Of a DNA stretch of 64,000 bases, positions 18,437-26,562 are shown in pieces; within the stretch, counting starts at the first letter, position 1; each line of letters opens with the position of its first letter. The DNA is taken from positions 310,001 through 374,000 of the forward strand of contig NZ_AXZL01000076.1 of NCBI RefSeq assembly GCF_000485795.1, given 5' to 3'. Both the position numbers and the translations under genes were made by a program. A model generated the notes under the pieces. It saw only the letters and a list, made by a program, of their open reading frames with translations. It was not told the DNA's origin and ran no database searches. Source of the stretch: Shewanella decolorationis S12. Lineage in GTDB: Bacteria; Pseudomonadota; Gammaproteobacteria; Enterobacterales; Shewanellaceae.

Positions 18437-21022
18437 TTAGAAATTCATGGTCAGTTTGGTGTAGATATAACGTCCCATTGGGTTGTGTACAGAAATCACA
18501 TAACCATAGAGGTCGGTATCGCCGTCACCAATCGCAAACGGTGGCTCTTCATCGAACAGGTTGTTCACGCCTAATGTCAGCTTAAACATCTCGTTGAAAC
18601 GGTAACTACCTGACATATCAACTAATAACTGTGCATCAACCATACGAGACTTGTTGGTTTCGAAGTCTAACACGCCGTCAAAGTCGATATCTGGAGTATC
18701 TTCGAACTCACCGATGTAGCTCAGGTTTACGTTGGCGGCGAAGTTATCCATGGTCCAGTTCGTGGTAAGCAACCAGCGATGTTGTGGGAACTTGTACTCG
18801 CCAGTGTAATCGAGACCGTCTTTTTCGAAGTTATGTAAGTAGCTGTACTCTAGACCAAACTTCAAATCACCAAAGCTATCTAGCTCAAGACCATAGTGGG
18901 TTGACAGGTCAACACCCTGCACATCCTGCGAGCTTAAGTTGATAAAGCTTGAGTGAATAATGCTGATAGGACCTAAGGTTTGACCTGCTTGCGGTGCTAA
19001 ACGCTCACACACTGTGCTGTTTTGATCGTTACAGTTTGCGGTGTAGATATCACCCAATGGCTGCTTATCGATCTTGTTATCTTGAGTGATGCTGTAAACA
19101 TCGAAACCGATATCAAACTTCTGGCTTGGCGCCCAGATAAGTCCAAGGTTCCATGTTTCAGACTCTTCGGCATCTAACTCAGAGTTACCTTGGAATTCAG
19201 TGTTGTAGTCGAGCGCTTCACAATCCACACCATCGGCGGCGCAGCGATAAGTATCGATAAAGAAGCTACTTTCGCGTGATGGGCCTAAACCGATTTGAGC
19301 TAAAGAAGGCGCGCGGAAACCGGTTGACCAAGAACCACGGCTCGTCAGCTCATCGGTGATGCCCCATTGGAACGCCACTTTGGGGTTAGTGGTTGAACCA
19401 AAATCGCTGTAGTGGTCGTAACGACCCGCGAGTTGCAGCTCAAAGTTATCCGTGACAGGAATAGAGAACTCCACATAACCCGCGTATTGGTCACGAGAGG
19501 CCGCCGCAGACACCGCTTCGGTACCAAAAATCAGCCCACGTTGGAACTGTTCATCCGGCACGTCGCTCACGCTTTCTTCACGGTATTCCACACCCGCTGC
19601 CATCATAATATCGCGGTCCGCCAGCGTGAACGCTTGACCGGAAATGTTCGCCGCATAAGACGTCATGCTCGATAAACCTTGGCGAACTAGGCTCGTCGTA
19701 ATGGCATCAATCACATCCTGCGAGTTCATGGTGCCGCCAAAAGGATTGTAGCGACCCGCATCGATCTCAGCTTGCAGGTAATCGGTTCTGACCCAACCTT
19801 GAGTACGATCGCCCGTTTGAGTCGATTCACTGCGGCCGCGTTGTACCGAGGCTTCCCAATCCCACTCTTTAATCGTGCCACGTAAACCCGCCACTAAGCG
19901 CAAGGTGTCGGACTCGATATCCCAACGACGTGCGCCCGCATCCACAGTACGGAAACGACCGATTTCAATATCTTTGCCCCAAGGATTATTTGGGTGAGTA
20001 CCAGGCACAGTTAAGGCTGCATCTTCATCCAAAGGGGTTGGCGCGCCACCCGCAATAGAAGAGTTATGTTGCGCAGCCAACTCGAGGAAAGCAGTTAAAT
20101 CGTCATTGAAATGGTAATCGAATTGACCAATAGCCCCGATACGCTCAGCTTCAGGGATCACTAAGTTGTATGGACCATAGTCAAATAAACAGCTGCCGCT
20201 GGCCGTTGCACGATCGGGCGGACAGGATGGATCGATAGTCTTCACACCATCGACATAAAAATAACCGGGGAAACCGCGTGAAGAACGGAAATCTTCACCA
20301 CCGTAAGGGCTTTGATCGGCTGTGCCAAAACGGCCCAAATCAGTTGCCGCTAAGGTGTCGTTTTTAAAATAGTCGAGAATAACCGACGCACTGCCCTTTT
20401 CGGATTTGGTTCCCCACACAACACTCGCCGTGGTTTCATCGTAACCCGTACCAGGGGTGTCGCCGTAACCTAAGTTAACCTCAATCCCTTCAATGTCTTT
20501 TTTCAAGACGATGTTGACTACGCCCGCAATCGCATCGGAACCGTAAATTGCCGATGCACCATCTTTCAGAATATCAATGCGTTCAATCGCTGAAACCGGA
20601 ATGTTGTTTATGTCGACGAAGGAGTTAGTGATACCTTCGGCAAAGGCACTTGCCGCAACACGACGACCGTTAATCAATACCAGAGTGGCGTCGGGGCCTA
20701 AGCCACGCAAACTGATTGAAGCACCACCGTTGGCGGTCGAGTCTTGGCTGTTACCACGGGTCGAGAAAGCGCCGGCACCGTTCGCAGGCATACGTTCGAG
20801 TAACTGCTGCAAGTTATCAAAACCCATGTTGGCAATATCTTCTTTGCCAATGGATTGGATGGGCGACGGTCCCTCGATGTCGGTGCGCTTAATACGAGAG
20901 CCCGTTACTTCAATACGTTCAACTTTATCGGCACCATTATCGGCTGCATAGCTAATGCTCGGAGCAAATGCCATGGCAATTGCGATAGCACAAGCGCTGG
21001 GTGGAATCTGAGGTCTTTTCAT
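18437..21022 (-). CDS. TonB-dependent outer-membrane receptor
   Basis: This 861-residue receptor has a signal peptide (cleavage near SYAAD) and a TonB-box-like segment with VERIEVTGSRIKRTDIEG. The plug domain carries ISLRGLGPDATLVLINGRRV and DGASAIYGSDAIAGVVNIVL. A beta-barrel follows, ending in a terminal Phe (KLTMNF). It imports a substrate across the outer membrane with TonB-ExbBD energy. The GSRIKR-type plug resembles Shewanella receptors for organic nutrients rather than siderophores, but the substrate is unknown. No transporter is co-transcribed. It resembles the receptor at 26563. Confidence 0.93.
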   Translation of the reverse strand: MKRPQIPPSACAIAIAMAFAPSISYAADNGADKVERIEVTGSRIKRTDIEGPSPIQSIGKEDIANMGFDNLQQLLERMPANGAGAFSTRGNSQDSTANGGASISLRGLGPDATLVLINGRRVAASAFAEGITNSFVDINNIPVSAIERIDILKDGASAIYGSDAIAGVVNIVLKKDIEGIEVNLGYGDTPGTGYDETTASVVWGTKSEKGSASVILDYFKNDTLAATDLGRFGTADQSPYGGEDFRSSRGFPGYFYVDGVKTIDPSCPPDRATASGSCLFDYGPYNLVIPEAERIGAIGQFDYHFNDDLTAFLELAAQHNSSIAGGAPTPLDEDAALTVPGTHPNNPWGKDIEIGRFRTVDAGARRWDIESDTLRLVAGLRGTIKEWDWEASVQRGRSESTQTGDRTQGWVRTDYLQAEIDAGRYNPFGGTMNSQDVIDAITTSLVRQGLSSMTSYAANISGQAFTLADRDIMMAAGVEYREESVSDVPDEQFQRGLIFGTEAVSAAASRDQYAGYVEFSIPVTDNFELQLAGRYDHYSDFGSTTNPKVAFQWGITDELTSRGSWSTGFRAPSLAQIGLGPSRESSFFIDTYRCAADGVDCEALDYNTEFQGNSELDAEESETWNLGLIWAPSQKFDIGFDVYSITQDNKIDKQPLGDIYTANCNDQNSTVCERLAPQAGQTLGPISIIHSSFINLSSQDVQGVDLSTHYGLELDSFGDLKFGLEYSYLHNFEKDGLDYTGEYKFPQHRWLLTTNWTMDNFAANVNLSYIGEFEDTPDIDFDGVLDFETNKSRMVDAQLLVDMSGSYRFNEMFKLTLGVNNLFDEEPPFAIGDGDTDLYGYVISVHNPMGRYIYTKLTMNF

Positions 21023-21223
21023 TTACATCCCCTAATCTTCATTTGTTAAATTTATTTTACTTTTATTAAACTATTTTTTAACACAACCAAGGTAATGGGT
21101 TGTAAAACAAAGTCAATGGCGCGCTGAAAAAAGTTAAACTTTTGTTACTAACAAAAACTATGTATTTTAAAGCAGAAATCTCTCAAGATAGTTAACAACT
21201 GGATGCAAAAATTAGGGAAGAAA

Positions 21224-21766
21224 ATGCAAGAACAAACGATTCATGAAGCCAAATTTGAAGCTAACTTAGGCATGTATTGGTTACTCGCTGGGGCCGCTTA
21301 CTTCACCCTAAGCATTGTTGGTATCCCCTTGTTACTACTGTGGTTCCCTATCGGCCTATGGGGAACGCGCCGCTATATCAGTAATATGAGCGCACGCCTG
21401 ACTAGCAAAAAACTGATTGTGTGCAGAGGCATTTTAACTCGCACAGAAAATACGGTTCCCTTAGATAAAATTACCGATATCGCCCTCATTCAGGGGCCGA
21501 TTATGCGCCTAATGGGATTACATAAACTCACTGTTGAAACCGCTGGACAATCGGGCACTGGCGCTTTAATCACTCTGGTGGGCATAGTCGACGCGCCGGG
21601 TTTTAGGGCGCAGATTTTGGAGCAAAAAGAACGCTTAAGTGATGTGCACTCACCCGCCGAGGCGAGTTCCCCCACGGAAGATAACGCCCTGCTGACCCAA
21701 CTTGTGGAAATGACGGCAAGCTTAAAACGCATCGAAGCCCTACTCGCCGCCAAATACAATTCTTAA
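21224..21766 (+). CDS. Membrane protein with bacterial PH domain (DUF304/bPH2)
   Basis: This 180-residue protein has two closely spaced membrane helices (about residues 17-50). A bPH2 domain follows (SARLTSKKLIVCRGILTRTE, NTVPLDKITDI, GLHKLTVETAG). The C-terminal helix may mediate assembly. I choose the ATG at 21224 over the one at 21203 because GGGAAG lies just before it. Function unknown; homologues resemble the YdbS/YdbT type. Confidence 0.8.
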   Translation: MQEQTIHEAKFEANLGMYWLLAGAAYFTLSIVGIPLLLLWFPIGLWGTRRYISNMSARLTSKKLIVCRGILTRTENTVPLDKITDIALIQGPIMRLMGLHKLTVETAGQSGTGALITLVGIVDAPGFRAQILEQKERLSDVHSPAEASSPTEDNALLTQLVEMTASLKRIEALLAAKYNS

Positions 21767-21849
21767 CAGTTAACACCGCGACTTAAGTGCTTAGATAACT
21801 CTGTATCAACCAGACCATTTCCAACGGATAAGGAAACACCCTGCGTATT

Positions 21850-23136
21850 ATGGCGACTTCTCAAGTAAAACCCTTCCCCATGAATTGGACTGCCCAACTT
21901 GCCCTCGGCATAAAGGCCATGGGACCCGGTGTATTAATGGCCGCCGCCGCGATTGGGGCCTCACATTTAGTGTCATCCACCCGCGCTGGCGCAGAATTTG
22001 GCTGGCAACTCGCCTGGGTGATTCTGGGAGTGAACTTGCTGAAATACCCCTTCTTTGCCGCAGGGGCACGTTACACCGCTGCAACGGGCGAAAGTTTACT
22101 GCATGGATATCTTAAGCAAGGCCGAGGTTATCTGTGGTTATTTACTGGACTTAATGTGATCGCCTCTATTGCGAGTACCGCTGGGGTCTGCATGTTAACC
22201 GCCGCAATGCTCACGCAGTTTATTCCATTACCCATAGATATTTTGGCGTTACTGGTGCTGATAAGCTCACTGTTGTTATTGATTTTAGGGCACTATTCAT
22301 TGTTGGACAGGCTGACCAAGATCATCATGTTCGCCCTGACGCTCACCACTTTAATTGCGGTCGCGCTGGCATTGGATCATATGAAACCGCTAGAAAGCCA
22401 GTTTGTCTCCCCCTCACCTTGGCAGTGGGCCCATGTGGGATTCTTGGTCGCCATGATGGGTTGGATGCCAGCACCGATTGAGGTCAGTGCGTGGAATTCG
22501 CTGTGGTTATTGGAAAAACAAAAAACATCACCCGTTACTCCCGCCCAAGCCATCTTAGACTTCAACTTAGGCTATATCGTCACTGCCCTGCTGGCAGTGG
22601 TCTTTTTGGCCTTAGGCGCGCTGGTAATGCATGGTAGCGGAGAGCACTTTTCCGACTCTGGCGCCAAGTTTGCGAACCAATTAATCAACTTATATAGCCA
22701 AGTCATGGGTGGTGAGAGCCGCTATTTAATTGGCATAGTGGCGTTTTTATGTATTTTCAGCACCACTGTCACTGTTATCGATGGCTATAGCCGAACCTTG
22801 AACATGGGCTGGCAACTGCTGTCACGCTCGGCAGTCAGCGAAGCCCAATCGGACAAACGCCTGACAGGCATCATGCTCAGCGTAAGTGCATTAGGGTTAA
22901 TGCTCATCCTGTTTTTTAAGGGCGCGCTGCTGCCACTGCTGGAGTTTGTGATGATTTTAGCCTTTATGACCACAGTGGTTTTTGCATGGCTAAACTATCG
23001 CTTAATGACTAGCACCCAACTGCCAGAGGCTCATCGTTATGGCACAAAAATGAAATGCCTCTCTTGGATAGGATTAAGCTATTTGCTTATTTTTGCAGTG
23101 CTTTTTATTTACTGGTATCTAGCGGTTAAAGAGTAG
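21850..23136 (+). CDS. Divergent Nramp-family transporter
   Basis: This 428-residue protein has about 11 membrane helices and the Nramp N-terminal pattern GPGVLMAAAAIGASHLVSST. The canonical metal-binding DPGN of helix 1 is replaced here by IGASH. The helix-6 MPH motif is replaced by MPAPIEVSAW. It therefore belongs to the Nramp-like (LeuT-fold) superfamily but probably does not move Mn2+ or Fe2+ in the classical way. The substrate is unknown. The AGGAAA at 21831 is 13 nt from this ATG, so an in-frame CTG at 21841 is a possible start. Confidence 0.82.
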   Translation: MATSQVKPFPMNWTAQLALGIKAMGPGVLMAAAAIGASHLVSSTRAGAEFGWQLAWVILGVNLLKYPFFAAGARYTAATGESLLHGYLKQGRGYLWLFTGLNVIASIASTAGVCMLTAAMLTQFIPLPIDILALLVLISSLLLLILGHYSLLDRLTKIIMFALTLTTLIAVALALDHMKPLESQFVSPSPWQWAHVGFLVAMMGWMPAPIEVSAWNSLWLLEKQKTSPVTPAQAILDFNLGYIVTALLAVVFLALGALVMHGSGEHFSDSGAKFANQLINLYSQVMGGESRYLIGIVAFLCIFSTTVTVIDGYSRTLNMGWQLLSRSAVSEAQSDKRLTGIMLSVSALGLMLILFFKGALLPLLEFVMILAFMTTVVFAWLNYRLMTSTQLPEAHRYGTKMKCLSWIGLSYLLIFAVLFIYWYLAVKE

Positions 23137-23280
23137 TTCAACGCATTTGAGCATGAGTCCTCAGCGCGGACTCATGCTCTACTGTGCCACTTGCTCATCC
23201 ACGCTAGACTTTCCTGCTTTTCTGTTACTTTGAGTATATAATGTCAGCTCTTAAACCAGACTGCGCAGCCGCGCCTAGAG

Positions 23281-23751
23281 ATGACCATGATTAACAATGA
23301 TATTTTGCGCCGTTTGCGCTTCGTGTTTGATTTCAACAATGCCAAAATGATTAAGATCTTTGCCAAAGTTGGAAGAGAAGTCTCTACCGAAGAGATGATT
23401 AGTCTGCTGCGCAAAGAAGAGGAAGAAGGCTATAAGGCCTGTAACGACACGACCCTATGCCAGTTTTTAGATGGTCTTATCATCGAAAAACGTGGTCTAC
23501 GTGAAGGGGCCGAACTGCCAAAGCCAGTATCAAAATTAAACAACAACTTAATCTTCAAAAAGTTACGAGTTGCCCTCGAAATGCGTGAAGAAGATATTAT
23601 GGCCACCTTAGCGCTCGCCGAAGTGCAAATGTCTAAGTCTGAGTTAAGCGCACTGTTTCGCAACCCAGATCATAAAAACTTCAAGGCCTGCGGCGACCAG
23701 ATCCTGCGTAACTTTATCCGTGGCCTCTCACTGAAATATCGCGGCGTCTAA
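23281..23751 (+). CDS. YehS-like DUF1456 protein
   Basis: This 156-residue soluble protein is built from two related halves. Each begins with a NxILRRLRxxxxxxxAKM-like helix (NNDILRRLRFVFDFNNAKMI; NNLIFKKLRVALEMREEDIM) and ends with FKAC-D--L--F-RGL (YKACNDTTLCQFLDGL; FKACGDQILRNFIRGL). This is the DUF1456 duplication seen in E. coli YehS. Function unknown. The start could also be the ATG at 23287. Confidence 0.85.
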   Translation: MTMINNDILRRLRFVFDFNNAKMIKIFAKVGREVSTEEMISLLRKEEEEGYKACNDTTLCQFLDGLIIEKRGLREGAELPKPVSKLNNNLIFKKLRVALEMREEDIMATLALAEVQMSKSELSALFRNPDHKNFKACGDQILRNFIRGLSLKYRGV

Positions 23752-23790
23752 TCCTGCTAGCATCAATGCAAATCTTGCTAAGATTAGCCT

Positions 23791-23838
23791 GAAAACTAAA
23801 AATCCGAATATCTGTAAATATTCGGATTTTTAGTTTTC
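23791..23838. terminator. Long bidirectional terminator
   Basis: A perfect 21-bp inverted repeat (23791-23811 with 23818-23838) with loop CTGTAA. A-rich and T-rich arm segments allow termination from both sides. It separates the YehS-like gene and iadA, which converge. Confidence 0.85.
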
Positions 23839-23877
23839 ATACATCAATTTAACGCAAAGCACTATGTAAATGTAACG

Positions 23878-25047
23878 CTAGTAAAGCTCGAAGGTTCCCC
23901 GTTTAACGGCAATGCCATTATCAACAAGTAGTTGTCCCTTACCCCAGACTTTATTAATAGCAAGCTTATGGTCTAACAAAACAAAGTCAGCATCTTTATC
24001 AAGACCAATCCCTCCTTTGCGCTTTAACTTCAAATTACGTGCGGCATTGGATGTCACTAGTGGAAGAATTTGCTCTAAGGTAAAACCACTTATGATCAAT
24101 GCCTGCATCGCATTGAATAAGCTACTAACCTTACCCACCTCAACACCAATACATTCACCCGCAGAGTCAAATACGGGTAAGCTAGCATTACCGTCGGAGC
24201 TTAAGCTTATCCGACTAAGTTCAACCCCTTGCTCAAATGCAAATTTGACAGCCGACACCACTGACACTTCTCCATGATTTAAGAAATGTTGATTGGTCGA
24301 TGTGGTAAAATCAATCACCCCACCTTTTTTAGCAAATTCAATACCTTGCTCTAACAGCGGTTGTGAGCGATTGATATGCGTTGGATAAAACTGAGTCAGA
24401 GGAATATCCGATTGCTGTGCAACCTGATGTAATAATTTGAGCCCCGATGCGCCATCGCCCACATGAACAAATACAATACCCGCTTTACCACTGAGCATGC
24501 CCCCCACTCGACTCTGCGCTGCCACCCGTGCGAGTTCTGCAACTGAAAGTTGCGAGCCTCGGTGATCTGCAATGGCGATCTCGCCAACCCCAATCACATT
24601 ATCAATCATCATTAAATCTTGAGTGACGTCACCAGTAATGGTTTTAACCGGAAACTCATATGAGCCTGTGTAACAAAAAACGCTAAGGCCTTCATAGGTT
24701 AATGCTCGCGCTTTTATCACTAACTCATTTAAACTGCGGCTTACCGCGTCCGTCCCAAGCGCGGCTACTAAGGTGGTCACTCCGGCAAGTGTGGCATCCG
24801 TTAATTGCATTTCAGGCGTTCGAGTATGATAGCCCCCCTCACCACCGCCACCAGTAATATGCACTAAAGGATCAACCAAACCAGGAATAAGGATACAGCC
24901 ATCGGCATCAACTTCTTTGACCCAAGCCGCATTGGGTAATTTAATCCCTTTAGCAATTTGCAGTATGTTCGACCCACAAAATAGGACATCCTGTAGCCCC
25001 AGTAATTGTGGAGAGTAGACCAAGGCATTACGAATTAGAGTTAACAT
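23878..25047 (-). CDS. iadA: Isoaspartyl dipeptidase
   Basis: This 389-residue amidohydrolase matches IadA in length and motifs. It has PGLVDPLVHITGGGGEGG, VIGVGEIAIADHRGSQ, VHVGDGASGL, PTHINR and the catalytic Asp in LSSDGNAS. It hydrolyses beta-aspartyl dipeptides. Beside a cyanophycinase the natural substrate is probably beta-Asp-Arg, giving Asp plus Arg. The HxH metal motif of E. coli IadA reads LVH here, so the first His is lost, and the bridging ligand is the Glu form (GE). The frame extends upstream to 25233, but the ATG at 25047 overlaps the carrier stop by one base and aligns with the family start. Confidence 0.92.
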   Translation of the reverse strand: MLTLIRNALVYSPQLLGLQDVLFCGSNILQIAKGIKLPNAAWVKEVDADGCILIPGLVDPLVHITGGGGEGGYHTRTPEMQLTDATLAGVTTLVAALGTDAVSRSLNELVIKARALTYEGLSVFCYTGSYEFPVKTITGDVTQDLMMIDNVIGVGEIAIADHRGSQLSVAELARVAAQSRVGGMLSGKAGIVFVHVGDGASGLKLLHQVAQQSDIPLTQFYPTHINRSQPLLEQGIEFAKKGGVIDFTTSTNQHFLNHGEVSVVSAVKFAFEQGVELSRISLSSDGNASLPVFDSAGECIGVEVGKVSSLFNAMQALIISGFTLEQILPLVTSNAARNLKLKRKGGIGLDKDADFVLLDHKLAINKVWGKGQLLVDNGIAVKRGTFELY

Positions 25048-26492
25048 CAGTGATATCCCATAAAAATTGCAAATAAAACCACCCCACTCGCCATAATCGT
25101 CAATAAGAGTTGAAAGCGCCAAATCAGCGCGAGCCATTGACCATAAGACAGCTTGGCGACACCTAAACAGCCCATGAGGGAGGCGGATGTAGGGATGACC
25201 AAATTGGTTAAACCATCCCCTAATTGAAAACATAACACCGCGATTTGTCGGCTAATTCCAGCAATATCAGCCAGCGGCGCCATAATAGGCATAGTCAGTG
25301 CTGCTTGTCCGGAACCAGATGCGACGAAAAAATTCATCACAGATTGAAACAGATACATCAGCAGTGCCGCAATAGCATCAGGTAAGGAGGCCAGCCATTG
25401 ACCCGCATAATGCAGCACAGTATTCAAAATGGAAGGCTGCTGCGGATCATCTCCCCCCAGCAGTAACACCACCCCTTTGGCAAAACCGACGATCATAGCA
25501 GCCGGGAGTAATTCACTTGCCCCCCGTTGGAACGCCATTGAAATTTGGTTCAAACTGCGTTTGCGCCATAAAACGCTAATTAATCCAACCAGTAAGGCTA
25601 AGGTAAAAAATTGGCTGGCAATTTGGGGAATATAATACCCTTTAGCCACGACTCCCCAAATAACCCAAAGGATCACCCCAAGTAAACAGAGCAACACTAT
25701 GATATCAAAGGAAGAGCATTGAGTGTTTAAGGTGCTTTGCTCAAGTTGCTCTGTTTTTATTAACAAAGGAGTACGATGTTTGTTGGCATAATGCAGAGTA
25801 AAAGCCAGTCCTACCGCGGTAAACAAACACCAAATAGCTATTCTAAGTCCCGCACCTGACATTAAAGGTACATCGGCAATCCCTTGGGCAATAGCTACGC
25901 TAAAAGGGTTCATCCAAGAGGTGGCAAAACCAATTTGGGTCGACAGATAAGTCACCATCACAACCGTTGCCGCACTGTAACCCAGAGCGTTAAATAGGGG
26001 TAATAAGACAATGCAAAATGCAATCGCTTCTTCACTCATGCCATAAACAGCGCCGCTCAGTGAGAAAATAACAAAAAGCAACGGGATTAATAATATTTGA
26101 CTACGTTGTAATTGGTTTATCACGGCCATGATACAGGCGGTAATAGCCCCAGTTTCCATTACCACCCCAAAGGCGCCGCCCACAATAAGAATAAAAGCAA
26201 CAACCCCAACGGCGGAGCCCATTCTGTCGCCCGATGTCATACCATCAAAGGCAAAGTTAACTAATCCCGTTTTATCGGTTGAGGAAAACAAACTCACATG
26301 GTGGGCAGTATCTTGAGCAATAAAAAATTGCTGTGGGTCAATTCGCTTAACGGTATTTCCCGCAGAGTCTATGACCTCCGTCATCGCGAACCACCCCGCG
26401 GGGACAAGGTAGCTGCTGATTGCTGCGAGTAACACAATAAAAAATAAGATAACAAAGGCGTCGGGCATTTGCCGCGCTAGGGGTGATTTCAT
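25047..26492 (-). CDS. YfcC-family inner-membrane carrier
   Basis: This 481-residue protein has 11-13 predicted membrane helices. The N-terminus fits YfcC/DcuC-like ion-coupled carriers (PDAFVILFFIVLLAAISSYLVPAGWF), with a conserved central hairpin and FVASGSGQAALTMPIMAPLAD near residue 390. Relatives carry C4-dicarboxylates, arginine or other amino acids, or peptides. It sits between the TonB receptor and iadA and overlaps iadA by one base. I therefore infer uptake of beta-Asp-Arg (or other isoaspartyl dipeptides) from the periplasm. Substrate not proven. Confidence 0.85.
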   Translation of the reverse strand: MKSPLARQMPDAFVILFFIVLLAAISSYLVPAGWFAMTEVIDSAGNTVKRIDPQQFFIAQDTAHHVSLFSSTDKTGLVNFAFDGMTSGDRMGSAVGVVAFILIVGGAFGVVMETGAITACIMAVINQLQRSQILLIPLLFVIFSLSGAVYGMSEEAIAFCIVLLPLFNALGYSAATVVMVTYLSTQIGFATSWMNPFSVAIAQGIADVPLMSGAGLRIAIWCLFTAVGLAFTLHYANKHRTPLLIKTEQLEQSTLNTQCSSFDIIVLLCLLGVILWVIWGVVAKGYYIPQIASQFFTLALLVGLISVLWRKRSLNQISMAFQRGASELLPAAMIVGFAKGVVLLLGGDDPQQPSILNTVLHYAGQWLASLPDAIAALLMYLFQSVMNFFVASGSGQAALTMPIMAPLADIAGISRQIAVLCFQLGDGLTNLVIPTSASLMGCLGVAKLSYGQWLALIWRFQLLLTIMASGVVLFAIFMGYH

Positions 26493-26523
26493 TGAGGAAT
26501 ACCTTCATCAATAGGATGACAAA

Positions 26524-26553
26524 GGGCTGGCTTAATCGCGATTAAGCCAGCCC
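26524..26553 (-). promoter_or_regulatory. Perfect 30-bp palindrome between receptor and carrier genes
   Basis: Each 15-base half is the exact reverse complement of the other (centre at 26538/26539). In RNA it forms a 12-bp stem with a 6-nt loop. It starts 10 nt after the receptor stop and is not followed by a long U-run. It fits a partial terminator or 3'-end stabiliser that would make receptor mRNA more abundant than the carrier-iadA mRNA. Confidence 0.7.
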
Positions 26554-26562
26554 ACAGACTGA

